A stretch of DNA of 64,000 nt from Desulfosporosinus sp. FKB (GTDB taxonomy: Bacteria; Bacillota; Desulfitobacteriia; Desulfitobacteriales; Desulfitobacteriaceae). The position numbers and the translations under genes are program-made. The stretch covers positions 496,001-560,000 of the forward strand of contig NZ_NADJ01000040.1 of NCBI RefSeq assembly GCF_002196705.1, read 5' to 3'. Positions 8,037 to 17,260 of this stretch are shown here, in pieces. How positions within the stretch are numbered: position 1 is the first letter of the stretch; each line of letters opens with the position of its first letter. A model generated the notes under the pieces. That model made no database searches. It was not told the DNA's origin and was given only the letters and a program-made list of their open reading frames with translations.

Positions 8037-8800
8037 GTGGGGCCCATGAAATCAACCCTGTTAAAGAGAGCATCAAGCTTTATGCTAAGCAACTCAGAAC
8101 ACCTGCATTCGTAAGCTATGAAAACGTTGTCCGGCAGCTCTCTCCTGGTGACGGATATGACCAATTTCTCTGTGAGACCATGAAACTTGAGGTCTCACAG
8201 CGACAGGTTGCCGGGCAAAGACGCAGGGTTAAAAAAGCTTGCTTTCCAGTCATGAAGACCCTTGATGAATTCAAATATGAACGACTCGAACATATAACGG
8301 ACTCCTACATATGGGAGCTTGCCTCTTGCGATTATATTAAAAACCGACAAAACATTGTAATGATCGGTACCCCCGGCGCAGGGAAAACCCATCTTTCTAT
8401 AGGACTGGGCATGAAGGCCTGCTATGCAGGATTTAATGTAAAATTCTATTCGGCGATCAACTTGGCGAACGAACTTGCAGAGGCTATTCAGTTTCACCGG
8501 TTGTCAAAACTCGAAAAAAGCCTAGCCAAGATTGATTTACTGATCATCGATGAACTCAGTTATCTTACCTTTAACCGTCACCAATCCGAAATGTTGTTTC
8601 AGGTGATATCGGAACGTTCCGAAAGGGGGAGTATAATCTTAACCACCAATCTAGAATTCTCACGTTGGACAGAGCTATTTGAGAACGAAATTATGGTTGC
8701 AGCATTGATTGATAGAGTAACCTTCCGGTCCCACGTATTAAACATGAATGTGAAAGATTCTTACCGATTAGAGCAGACACTGGCTAAACAAACCATGTGA
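8033..8800 (+). CDS. istB: IS21 helper ATPase IstB
   Basis: A 255-residue AAA+ ATPase related to DnaC. Walker A is GTPGAGKTHL at about residues 113-122 and Walker B is LLIIDELSY. IstB forms an ATP-dependent oligomer on target DNA and recruits IstA. It overlaps istA by 4 nt. No frameshift is present. Confidence 0.95.
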   Translation: MSGAHEINPVKESIKLYAKQLRTPAFVSYENVVRQLSPGDGYDQFLCETMKLEVSQRQVAGQRRRVKKACFPVMKTLDEFKYERLEHITDSYIWELASCDYIKNRQNIVMIGTPGAGKTHLSIGLGMKACYAGFNVKFYSAINLANELAEAIQFHRLSKLEKSLAKIDLLIIDELSYLTFNRHQSEMLFQVISERSERGSIILTTNLEFSRWTELFENEIMVAALIDRVTFRSHVLNMNVKDSYRLEQTLAKQTM

Positions 8801-9190
8801 ATATAGGCATGGAGTTTGGCCGCGCGCGCCTGTAAAATCTCCATTCGGGCTACGCCCTCTTTCCGATTTTACAGGCGCATATCTTTACCAGTGAGTGGCT
8901 CAATATTCTTCCAGCGTTTTCACAAATATGGATCACCTTTTTACTGGCGTTAGTGGATCAATTTTTTTCTGGCGAATGGCTCACTTTTTTCTTGACATTC
9001 GCAGTCCATCCCTTCACTATCCGCACACCAGCGAATCGGACTTTATGTCGGCAACGCACCAGGGTGGCTCGCGAGAATTGTTCGACCCATTGCTAATTCA
9101 AATTTATGGCTACATACCCGTTCTGCATTTTTTGTCCGGAACCACTTAAGTTAGACTCGAAGAGAAGTCAACTTAAGGAAGGTGTTGGGG

Positions 9191-9298
9191 ATGAAAGATC
9201 GGAAAAAGGCCGAGGAAATTGCTGCCGAGCGTGTACAACTTTTAGCACCGTTATTGGCGGATGGAATTGATGCGGCCAAAATACGGGAAATTAAGTGA
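9191..9298 (+). pseudogene. N-terminal fragment of a transposase
   Basis: An ATG after GGAAGG opens 35 codons beginning MKDRKKAEEIAAERVQLL and reaching DAAKIREIK before a stop. This looks like the N-terminal lead of a helix-turn-helix DDE transposase (Mu/IS481-like). The rest is absent; a group II intron remnant follows within 60 bp. The sequence before it (TTGTCCGGAACCACTTAAG) could be the old IS end. Confidence 0.5.
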
Positions 9299-9347
9299 AT
9301 AAATTCAGGGTAAAAGTAGGAAATATTGTTATATAAGTAAGTAGTTT

Positions 9348-9442
9348 TGATTGATGGAACGCCGTATGAGGTGAAAGTCTCACGTACGGTGTGGAGCAGG
9401 GGAAAAAGTGGAGATTGTATCAAAGCCTTACCTATTGCTATG
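9348..9442 (+). mobile_element. Group II intron remnant (domains V and VI)
   Basis: The core GCCGTATGAGG-TGAAAG-TCTCACGTACGG at about 9360-9391 is a textbook group II domain V hairpin with a GAAA-type loop. It is followed by a domain VI-like stem and an end CTTACCTATTGCTAT with a bulged A before the 3' splice site near 9441. No intron-encoded reverse transcriptase and no 5' GTGCG end are found nearby, so this is a 3' fragment. Confidence 0.72.
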
Positions 9443-9645
9443 AACGACGACCGCCGGGAGTCGTTTCGGCGAGTACGAGTCCCCGACCGAGCGGGGACCG
9501 CGAGGCGAACATTACCAGATTTATCCTGGCGCAATCAGAATTGTTTCCCATTGTTTGAGGGTACGACCCCGTGGGAAGGTTGACCGGATGGGAGACCTTC
9601 CCTCGAGCAGTATCACCGTGAGGGTGGTTCGCTTTTTTCGTGCAG
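9443..9645 (+). other. GC-rich structured non-coding stretch ending in a terminator-like hairpin
   Basis: It contains GTCCCC/GGGGAC (9487-9506), GGGAAGG/CCTTCCC (about 9573-9603) and finally TCACC-gtga-GGGTGG, followed by T6 at 9632-9638 on the plus strand. There is no convincing ORF. The AGGGTGG near 9620 resembles a T-box antiterminator only superficially. It is probably debris of a mobile element or a decayed non-coding RNA. Confidence 0.45.
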
Positions 9646-9692
9646 ATGGATTACATTAAGCGGAATCTACACCGGGTAAGTTACATATGTGG

Positions 9693-11114
9693 TTAGATTA
9701 TCCAAGAAACTTTTTTCTTAACAAAGGTAAAAATTTTATTAATCATATCTAAATTTAGCATAAAAAATATCAAATATGACACAAATATTGTTATTAAACA
9801 TATTAGTTGGTTTTTAAAATAGTAGGCAAGAAGAACAACAACTAGTAAAAAGGAATAAATTACTAGTGTTTTGATTTTCAACTTTATTTTTACGTACTTT
9901 TGAATGTCAATTAATCTGTAAATAGCCATGGCTAGATATGCTACCAATGTTGATAATGATGCTGCATACAACCCTATTTTTGAAATCAAAATCAAATTTA
10001 CTAAAAAGTTTATAATAGCAGCAAAAAAAGATGTCTTAGCTATCTCATCGCTTTTCTTTAAAGCAAGATAAACAGACCCAATTAGTGATACTAAAATATT
10101 AAAAATGGTAGAAATTAACAATATTGGTATCTGATAATAAGCATTTTTGTAGCCCTCACCTGTAATTAGATATTGAAACACAAAAGGCATGGTTGCAATT
10201 AAACAAATAATAATACCCAAAAAAAGTACAAATGCTTTGTCAATAATATCAGAAAAAAAAGTTCCACAATCATCATCGCGTATGTGAAGTGCAGTAGATT
10301 CTGACCATGTAAGATTAAAAATACTATAAATTGTAATTATTATTGCTGATAGTTTATTAGCTGCTGAATATATTCCATTAAAAGAAGAACTCATCATATA
10401 GGTTATTAAAATTCTATCTGAAAGATTTACAATCCACCAAGATAACATGTTTGGAATAAGAGGAACAGAATACCTCAATATCGCTTTTAATTCATTTTTA
10501 TCAAAATCCTCTAGGTGAATGTAAATAAGCATTTTCTTTTTCAAAAAGACAAATAAGAAACATAGTAGATTAGCTATAAAAGAAGCTAAAAGCATTCCTA
10601 ATGCACCAAGCCCAAACACTGCAATAAATATAACATTTAATGCAACGGTTGAAACACCAGCAATTAGACTACCGATAGAATAAGTGACGTTATCTCCTAG
10701 GCCTCTAGTCACCTGTAAACAATAACTTGAAAGCATAGAAATCACTACGTTAGTAGCCAGAAATATTTTATATTGATTAGTCCATAGTTTACCGATTAAA
10801 GAGAATACAATTAAATATAATATTGTTTGTATGCAAATCGATAAAAAAGAAGTTGATAATAGCTTCTTAATATGCCTTTCATCTTCTCTAGAATCGATCA
10901 AAAAACGAAAGATTGCTTGATCAATTTGTAAGAATACAACCGGCATCAAGAGTGATATGTATGTATTTAGGAGATCAACCGTGCCATACTCTTCAGTCGT
11001 AAGTAAAGCAGTATAAAGTGGCAGTAGAAAAAAACTTATAAATTTAGTACTTACTTGGCCAATTCCAATAATTATTGTATTTTTCACTAATTGTGATTTT
11101 TTATTGTCTCTCAT
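9693..11114 (-). CDS. Wzx-type polysaccharide flippase
   Basis: A 473-residue integral membrane protein of the MATE/MOP superfamily with about 12-14 hydrophobic segments. The N-terminus (KNTIIIGIGQVSTKFISFFL) and EYGTVDLLNTY are typical of O-antigen/exopolysaccharide flippases. It should move the lipid-linked repeat unit across the membrane. Its ATG overlaps the end of the pyruvyl transferase gene by 14 nt. It is the last gene of the exopolysaccharide transcript and is strongly AT-rich, like its neighbours up to 17.2 kb. Which sugar unit it carries is not predictable. Confidence 0.9.
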   Translation of the reverse strand: MRDNKKSQLVKNTIIIGIGQVSTKFISFFLLPLYTALLTTEEYGTVDLLNTYISLLMPVVFLQIDQAIFRFLIDSREDERHIKKLLSTSFLSICIQTILYLIVFSLIGKLWTNQYKIFLATNVVISMLSSYCLQVTRGLGDNVTYSIGSLIAGVSTVALNVIFIAVFGLGALGMLLASFIANLLCFLFVFLKKKMLIYIHLEDFDKNELKAILRYSVPLIPNMLSWWIVNLSDRILITYMMSSSFNGIYSAANKLSAIIITIYSIFNLTWSESTALHIRDDDCGTFFSDIIDKAFVLFLGIIICLIATMPFVFQYLITGEGYKNAYYQIPILLISTIFNILVSLIGSVYLALKKSDEIAKTSFFAAIINFLVNLILISKIGLYAASLSTLVAYLAMAIYRLIDIQKYVKIKLKIKTLVIYSFLLVVVLLAYYFKNQLICLITIFVSYLIFFMLNLDMINKIFTFVKKKVSWII

Positions 11115-12165
11115 TACTTTTGCCCAGCACCTTATCTAAGGAATCGAAATGTTTTTCAGCATTTGATTCCAAATCCGAGATATCAAGTTTATAATTCAAA
11201 TCTAAACTTTCCATTTTTGATAGTTCGATAAAATTGCTTTCTCTTATATCGAATATTCGGTTTTCGTAACCCGCATCTTTTAGGGCATTGATTGTTTTAT
11301 CACTATAAGCTAATGGGATAATAGTACAACCCAACGAGAGTCCAATGATATTGGCGTGAAAACGAGATCCAAATATAATAGAAGAACTACTCAATTCTTC
11401 AATAGCTTCTTCCACATTGCCATCATAATAAAATTTTTTTACATTATCTTTTGATAATAAAGAATTGAATATTATTTCTATTGCTTCTTCATCACCTTCG
11501 TTTTTACAAAAGGACATAAGAACTATATTATATTTCAATTCTTGCAAATTCTTAATCAGTTTAATCATGGTGCTTTCATATCTATCGGTTATAACTTTAT
11601 CAAATCTACAGTAAGTATCAATTATTGATAATACAACTTTTTTTTCGTTTTTTCGAATCTGATTTAGTTTTCCAAAAGAATAAATAATATCTGGAGCAAC
11701 TCTTACATTTTTCAATTTTTTAAATAACTCGTAAGAATAAGTATCTCTAAAGCAAACATCTTTAGCTAAGGAAAAGTATTCCCTGCTTTTATCAAAAAAA
11801 TTTTCTGTTAAAAATGGGCCGAAATTGGCACCAAGAATATAATGTGGTTTTGAAAACATTAAATAATTTTTAAATTCTTGTTTTTCTATAAACATACTTC
11901 CACCCAGTGTAATAACTAGGTCACATCTATTAATTATTCTAATTCTAGTATCATATTTGCTTTTACTAAAAAACTTCATTAACTTTAAAGCTAAACTTTC
12001 GATAAAATAAACTTTTTTTGAATAAAAAGAGATATTATCATGTTTTAGATATTTAGCTATTTCGTCAAGATAGAAAATGTGGTCCTTATATCTTTCACAT
12101 AGTATATTCAAAAAAATATCATCACCTAAATTCTTATTTATGTATGCGATAACATAGATTTTCAT
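11101..12165 (-). CDS. Polysaccharide pyruvyl transferase family protein
   Basis: About 354 residues with the CsaB/EpsO/WcaK-type fold: N-terminal YINKNLGDDIFLNILCERY, central DLVITLGGSMFIE and GANFGPFL, then VAPDIIYSF and the C-terminal GSRFHANIIGLSLG signature. Family members add ketal pyruvate to a sugar of the polysaccharide. I choose the ATG at 12165 because AAAGGGATG lies about 9 nt upstream; a longer frame starting at 12234 would overlap the preceding gene by 56 nt. The expected donor is phosphoenolpyruvate (family knowledge). Confidence 0.85.
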   Translation of the reverse strand: MKIYVIAYINKNLGDDIFLNILCERYKDHIFYLDEIAKYLKHDNISFYSKKVYFIESLALKLMKFFSKSKYDTRIRIINRCDLVITLGGSMFIEKQEFKNYLMFSKPHYILGANFGPFLTENFFDKSREYFSLAKDVCFRDTYSYELFKKLKNVRVAPDIIYSFGKLNQIRKNEKKVVLSIIDTYCRFDKVITDRYESTMIKLIKNLQELKYNIVLMSFCKNEGDEEAIEIIFNSLLSKDNVKKFYYDGNVEEAIEELSSSSIIFGSRFHANIIGLSLGCTIIPLAYSDKTINALKDAGYENRIFDIRESNFIELSKMESLDLNYKLDISDLESNAEKHFDSLDKVLGKSNERQ

Positions 12166-12178
12166 TTTCGTCATCCCT

Positions 12179-13192
12179 TTAAAGCAAAAAACTATTTTGC
12201 TTTTTATTTTTAATACTGTATATAAAATGTACAATAGAAAATAAATTATATTTTGAGAGCAACAACAGCACTTTGTCTTTACTCTTTAACTTTCCATCTA
12301 TACTATCAAGATTAAACTTTAAATAGTTGTAATATTCTTTTATTGATACAACCGATTTTTTTCTTTCCCATAACGAGACAGCTGTATTTATTAATCTTAA
12401 ATAAAATTCGAGGCATGTATAATTATACGCTATTCCATTATAACCGACCTCACCAAGATAATCCTTTAGAACTTTTAATATCAGTTTTATATCCGTATAT
12501 TGAGTTTCATAGAATTTATTTGTAACCGAACTTGGATTTTTACAATAGTTATAGAATGTATACCCCAATAAAGATATTTTATTACATCCTTCTATATATC
12601 TTAGATTGAACATCCCATCTTCAAATGACTTTAATGTTACCGGAAAAAAAACTCCCTGCTTTTTTATTATTTCACGTCTAAAAACTTTTCCGCCGATACA
12701 TCTGCAATTTCCATATTTTGTGTTGCAATGCATTTCTTCAAAATAGAAAGAAATTATAGAATTAATTATTTCGTTTTTAGGACATTTCTCTATATATTCT
12801 AAATTAAACAAAGGTCTTCTTTGGCCTTCAAAGCACTCTAGCATATTAGATAAAAATAAATCCACCTCTGGATCATAATCTACATACTCCTTAATCCTCA
12901 CAAGGCTATTATCATCAATCCAATCGTCTGAATCTAGAAATAGTATCCAATCACCACTAGAAATTTCAAGTGCTCTGTTTCTTGAATCGGATACACCTGT
13001 ATTTTTTTTATTAATTATCTTTATATTCTTATTGTTATTATATTGATTAATAATATCCAAGGATTGATCTGTTGAACCATCATTTACAATTATTAGTTCA
13101 AAATTATCAAAATCCTGATTTATAACGCTTTCGATTGCCCTTAATACATAGTTTTCACAGTTAAAAACAGGCATTATTATTGATATAAACAT
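12179..13192 (-). CDS. Glycosyltransferase family 2 protein
   Basis: 337 residues with a GT-A fold. The N-terminus reads SIIMPVFNCENYVLRAIESV, with VNDGSTDQS and the metal-binding D-x-D in FLDSDDWID. It should transfer one sugar of the repeat unit at the cytoplasmic face. The C-terminal ~120 residues are AT-coded and variable. Donor and acceptor are unknown. Confidence 0.9.
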   Translation of the reverse strand: MFISIIMPVFNCENYVLRAIESVINQDFDNFELIIVNDGSTDQSLDIINQYNNNKNIKIINKKNTGVSDSRNRALEISSGDWILFLDSDDWIDDNSLVRIKEYVDYDPEVDLFLSNMLECFEGQRRPLFNLEYIEKCPKNEIINSIISFYFEEMHCNTKYGNCRCIGGKVFRREIIKKQGVFFPVTLKSFEDGMFNLRYIEGCNKISLLGYTFYNYCKNPSSVTNKFYETQYTDIKLILKVLKDYLGEVGYNGIAYNYTCLEFYLRLINTAVSLWERKKSVVSIKEYYNYLKFNLDSIDGKLKSKDKVLLLLSKYNLFSIVHFIYSIKNKKQNSFLL

Positions 13193-13203
13193 CCACTGAC
13201 TCC

Positions 13204-14106
13204 TTATAATTTATTAAAAATCACCTTCATAATATAATTACATTTGGAATACTTATAATTGGTTTTTATCATATATTTAGTTAGCAACAAAAACTTATGT
13301 TTTAAACTCTTTTTATAAAACGAGAGCGAAATCAAATATTCTTTCATCATTTCTTCAACAAAGTTACTTTTTAATAATTCGATTGCACTATTGCTGGCAT
13401 CATAGTCTGATTCTTTAAACCTATTGAGCATTGTATTATAAATTTTTTTATGTTGATTACTCATCCCTAATGTATTATTAGGATGCTGCCTATACTTAAT
13501 ATAAGAATCATTATCTAAAAACACCTTTGCACCAGAAATAATTGCGAATTTATATAAAAAAGAATCATGCATTGTATAATTGTGTATGCTTGAATCAACT
13601 ACATTTTTTCTTAAAATTTCATCAAATACCATAGTACATCCAGTAGCTTGATTCCTCACCATTGCAGGATTAACAGAAGGACTATCCAACAGTTTTGTCT
13701 TAAATAATGGTTTCAAATTCACATCAACAACATTTAAAGAAGATAAATATAATTTTCCTTTCAGTGAAATCATCTCATCTAAATGATCTATTGCAAAACT
13801 AAGTTTATTTTTTCCCCAAAAGTCGTCTTGATCACAAAAAGCATAATAATCATATAACTTAGCATACCTTAATAATGTCATGAAACTTTCTGCAGGACCA
13901 ACATTCATGTTAGATTCCATGACAATAATTTTAGATGAATCATATGTTTTCACAATGTTCGTAGTGTCATCTGTTGAGCCATCATCTCTTATTAAAATCG
14001 AAACATCAACTTGTTCTTGCGATAAAACTGAATCAATTTGTTCTTTAATATATTTCTCGCCATTGTATGTAGACATCAAAACTAATACTTTTCTCACTCT
14101 AATCAC
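13204..14106 (-). CDS. Glycosyltransferase family 2 protein (rhamnosyltransferase-like)
   Basis: 300 residues: VLVLMSTYNGEKYIKEQIDS, IRDDGSTDDT, then FCDQDDFW as the D-x-D region and a conserved HDSFLY segment. These patterns are common in putative rhamnosyltransferases of streptococcal type, which would fit the rhamnose genes in the cluster. The start is either GTG at 14106 or GTG at 14097; the latter has AAGGTG at good spacing. It overlaps the end of the polymerase gene. Confidence 0.88.
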   Translation of the reverse strand: MIRVRKVLVLMSTYNGEKYIKEQIDSVLSQEQVDVSILIRDDGSTDDTTNIVKTYDSSKIIVMESNMNVGPAESFMTLLRYAKLYDYYAFCDQDDFWGKNKLSFAIDHLDEMISLKGKLYLSSLNVVDVNLKPLFKTKLLDSPSVNPAMVRNQATGCTMVFDEILRKNVVDSSIHNYTMHDSFLYKFAIISGAKVFLDNDSYIKYRQHPNNTLGMSNQHKKIYNTMLNRFKESDYDASNSAIELLKSNFVEEMMKEYLISLSFYKKSLKHKFLLLTKYMIKTNYKYSKCNYIMKVIFNKL

Positions 14107-15211
14107 CTTGAAATACAGTTCGATACGGCACTGTTTCGTCTAATCTGTGATATCCGTAATAAACAAAAGAATAACTCATAAGAAGCGTTATGACGATAAT
14201 TGAAATAATAACTTTGTTTTCCCTTTTCTTAAAATGATAAATGAAATAAGGAATGACAAAAATTGTAAAGTAATAAAAGTAATAAGAAAATCTATAAGCA
14301 TATGATGCTTTTAACCCTACAAAATATAATACTAAATCAAGAACCAGAAAATAGAAATAAGTTCTTAGTCTAATATCTTTACTATTATATAATTTGTAAA
14401 AAAGAGAGACTATTAAAACAATGATTTTCAGCAATAATTCTATTTTAATAATTCCACCATCAGTATTGATATAAAGAAGGTACCTTGCATTGAGTCCTAA
14501 ATTCGTAACCAATAGCATAATTATCTGATCATACCAAACTACAAACATAAGTGCAAAAATAAAAATTAAGACCTTGATCCAGTTTTTCATCTTGCCATTG
14601 TTTATCATATAGTTAATTGGATATAGCAACATAAAGAAAATAGCGGCCTGATGAAACAATGACGCAACGAGACATAAGACTACATATTTAATTGGCTTCT
14701 TTTCAAATAGATATTTTGAGGAAAATAATATAATTGCAATTGCAATTGATTGCCTAGTCATATTTAATGATTTGTTAAAAAATAAAATCATAAAGACTAA
14801 GTAAGCAACACTATATTTATGTAATTTAAACCTATTGTCGTAACATGCTCTATACACAAAATATTGAATAAGAAACTGTGATGCAAAATATACGACACCC
14901 ACACTGGAAGTAAATCTAGAAATTACATAATTCATCAAAACATAGAGAAATTCTACATTCGACACCTCAGCAACTAATACTTGTGCTTGAACAAAATCGT
15001 TGCTTTTTAAACATATATCAAAAACATTTTTAATATAGCTATGAGTATCTGTACCTACACCAACCGCTCTAAAAGAAGCTAAAAAACATGGAATACTAAT
15101 AGCTAATAATGAGAAGAATTTTCCTGCCTTTTTTTTACCTTTTTTAAATTTTAATTCTGCTTCATATGCAAAAATAAAACTAATAAAAAATGTGCAAAAA
15201 TAAATTAGCAT
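14099..15211 (-). CDS. EpsG/Wzy-type polysaccharide polymerase
   Basis: About 370 residues with 10 or more hydrophobic segments. Near the N-terminus FRAVGVGTDTHSYI is the EpsG-family signature (D-T/Y-x-x-Y). The middle region NMTRQSIAIAIILFS is also typical. It should link repeat units outside the membrane. I choose the ATG at 15211 because TGGAGGAGG precedes it. It overlaps the upstream glycosyltransferase by 7 nt. Confidence 0.87.
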   Translation of the reverse strand: MLIYFCTFFISFIFAYEAELKFKKGKKKAGKFFSLLAISIPCFLASFRAVGVGTDTHSYIKNVFDICLKSNDFVQAQVLVAEVSNVEFLYVLMNYVISRFTSSVGVVYFASQFLIQYFVYRACYDNRFKLHKYSVAYLVFMILFFNKSLNMTRQSIAIAIILFSSKYLFEKKPIKYVVLCLVASLFHQAAIFFMLLYPINYMINNGKMKNWIKVLIFIFALMFVVWYDQIIMLLVTNLGLNARYLLYINTDGGIIKIELLLKIIVLIVSLFYKLYNSKDIRLRTYFYFLVLDLVLYFVGLKASYAYRFSYYFYYFTIFVIPYFIYHFKKRENKVIISIIVITLLMSYSFVYYGYHRLDETVPYRTVFQGD

Positions 15212-16080
15212 TTCTTTTCCTCCTCCATTTTGCAATTTGAGTTATACTTTCCTAAAACACCTTTTTTCCCATGTACAATCCCTAATTTCACCATTTTTGT
15301 CTTTTCTGACGAATTATCCTCTAAGAATTTAATTCCGATATAGGTTTTTGTTCTATAACCAAGAAAATGTTTTAGAAAAAATAAAGGATGCCCCTCCTTA
15401 CAAGCTCTATAAAAACAATAAGTTTCATTTCTATACATATAGTAATCTCGCAACGGGGAGTGGTTCATCAATGGAATGCTGATAAACAATACTTTTTTTA
15501 TCACCGGCTCTCCTATGACATGATTCATTAATATACGATTACATAAAACTATCTTCTTATTAATTTTAAAGAATTGATAACAAAGATCAAAGTCTATATG
15601 ATCTATAAAAAGTTTCTCATTATAGCCCTCAATCATTCCATAACAATCTAAGTTAAGAACATTGCCCGAAGTAATCGTTTCTTTTACAATAGAATATCTT
15701 TCCTTACAATTGTGTTTCTTTAAACGAACACCATAAAGGGCAACATCTTTTATTTTACAAGTGCTTATTTCATTAAAGTATGCTGAAAAATCATCAAAAG
15801 AAGAATCCTGATCCATCGTCAACAGATGAGAAAATCCTGACTGCTTTGCTCTTGTTGCACAATAGTCCAGAGCAAAACCCAAACCTTTGTTTTCTTTAAA
15901 ACTAATATACTCATACTTATCAGTGTTAAGTAATGAACTTATCATTACATTATTGTCTATTTCACTGTTATCAAAAATATATAAACATTTTAAATCTTCA
16001 ATATAAGTATCAATATTTTCAATAATGTTCTCATCTGGATAGTATAAAACAACAACCCCAGCTATATTCAAATCGCTCAT
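15205..16080 (-). CDS. Glycosyltransferase family 2 protein
   Basis: 291 residues. It begins IAGVVVLYYPDENIIENI, with IFDNSE in place of the usual NDGS loop and TMDQDSSFD as the D-x-D motif. This variant layout matches WbbL/RfbF-type rhamnosyltransferases, a likely but unproven assignment. The start ATG is at 16080, 2 nt after the preceding gene's stop. Confidence 0.88.
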   Translation of the reverse strand: MSDLNIAGVVVLYYPDENIIENIDTYIEDLKCLYIFDNSEIDNNVMISSLLNTDKYEYISFKENKGLGFALDYCATRAKQSGFSHLLTMDQDSSFDDFSAYFNEISTCKIKDVALYGVRLKKHNCKERYSIVKETITSGNVLNLDCYGMIEGYNEKLFIDHIDFDLCYQFFKINKKIVLCNRILMNHVIGEPVIKKVLFISIPLMNHSPLRDYYMYRNETYCFYRACKEGHPLFFLKHFLGYRTKTYIGIKFLEDNSSEKTKMVKLGIVHGKKGVLGKYNSNCKMEEEKKC

Positions 16081-16082
16081 TT

Positions 16083-17180
16083 TTAAACTTCTCTCAATAT
16101 ATTCTTTAAAGTATCAATATTGGCATTAATTGAGTATTCTTCCTCAAGATATTTTCTTGCAAACCTACCCATTTCTTCAAATCTATCATAATTATTAATC
16201 ATAGATTCAAATCCTTTTTCCCAATCATCACCATCTACTAAAAAACCATTTTTTTCTGAGACAACAACGTCTTTATTTGTACCAACGTTCGATGCTAATA
16301 CTGGAATTCCTCCAGCATAATACTGAAGAGCTTTAAGAGCACACTTGCCACGTGACCAATCTGTATCGAACAAAGGCATAATTCCGAAATCAGAACTTCT
16401 TATTTCATCGTATTCTGTAGCGATATTCCAATCTTTTACTACAATATTAAAATTATAATTAGAGCTTTCTTTTTCTATTTCGTAACTGGCTCCTATCAAC
16501 AACAGTGTGCAATTAGCAATGTTGTGATTAGTTATAACTTTATTTAAACCATCTAGTACTGTATATATGTAACTAGTATTCCCCGGATTTCCAATCCACA
16601 CGATTTGTAATTTATCGATATCATTTATGTACTCTTCTTTTGCTTTTATTTTATTTGTATCGATAAGTGTAGGAAATATTGTTGTCTTGTTATTATATAA
16701 ATTACAGTGCTTTTCAAGAAAAGAATTACCACATAGAATATGGTCTGCTAGCCTTATTGTTGTGTCAAATCGTTTTCCATATTTTAATTTATAGAGTAAA
16801 CCATTGCCTCTAGAAATTTCAGAAGTTTCATCAACAAAAACCGCATCATCTAAATCGAGTATAATCTTGTTCCCTCTTTTACTTAATTTTTTTTCTAAAA
16901 ACATAGGTCCAAAGGGTACAACGTCACGATGTATAAATACCAATGCATCTTTATCAATTCTATTAATTTCTGAAATTCTTTTAAGGTACATGAAAGGAAG
17001 TTTTAAAGCTAACTTCATTTTTCCTGCGCTTTTAAAATAAACATAATCTTCGTTACTCATAAGAGGAAGGACTTGAAAATCAAATTCATCTCCTAAATAT
17101 GGTAAAAAATGATATACTCTATATCTCGAACTAGCTTGCATATCTTCGCAAGGGACAAAAAAAACGATTCTTTTCATCAT
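16083..17180 (-). CDS. Glycosyltransferase (GT-B fold, family 1/4-like)
   Basis: About 365 residues. RIVFFVPCEDMQASSRYRVY at the N-terminus, LDLDDAVFVDE in the middle, and the nucleotide-sugar region VWIGNPGNTSYIY followed by GIMPLFDTDWSRGKCALKAL and GIPVLASNVG. This is the retaining GT-B pattern. The start is one of two adjacent ATGs (17180 or 17177) after GAGG; an upstream TTG at 17195 has no ribosome binding site. Confidence 0.88.
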   Translation of the reverse strand: MMKRIVFFVPCEDMQASSRYRVYHFLPYLGDEFDFQVLPLMSNEDYVYFKSAGKMKLALKLPFMYLKRISEINRIDKDALVFIHRDVVPFGPMFLEKKLSKRGNKIILDLDDAVFVDETSEISRGNGLLYKLKYGKRFDTTIRLADHILCGNSFLEKHCNLYNNKTTIFPTLIDTNKIKAKEEYINDIDKLQIVWIGNPGNTSYIYTVLDGLNKVITNHNIANCTLLLIGASYEIEKESSNYNFNIVVKDWNIATEYDEIRSSDFGIMPLFDTDWSRGKCALKALQYYAGGIPVLASNVGTNKDVVVSEKNGFLVDGDDWEKGFESMINNYDRFEEMGRFARKYLEEEYSINANIDTLKNILREV

Positions 17181-17260
17181 ATTTACCTCATACAATTATT
17201 TTGTAAAAAGATGATCAAATAACCATATAAAATGAAATCTATATAATATTAGTGATCTCT

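Larger units (their letters stand above)
6464..8983 (+). mobile_element. IS21-family insertion sequence (istA + istB)
   Basis: A complete-looking element of about 2.5 kb. The ends read TGAGCCA...TGGCTCA, matching the TG...CA rule of IS21. Inside each end are the multiple subterminal repeats typical of the family: CGCCAG-x-AAAAA-xx-TGA-x-CCA occurs at 6484-6505 and, inverted, at least twice within 8935-8983. The inverted similarity continues a few bases outward (AAAAG/CTTTT), so the exact boundary and target duplication are not certain. Both genes are intact and overlap by ATGA, so the element may still be active. Confidence 0.8.

Noticed and set aside
8895-9149. Plus-strand 84-codon frame at the right end of IS21
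   Set aside because: It spans the IS end repeats and the flank, so it is a chance junction frame.
9611-9640. T-box-like AGGGTGG before a T-run
   Set aside because: It lacks the T-box stem I features and a downstream amino-acid gene on the plus strand.
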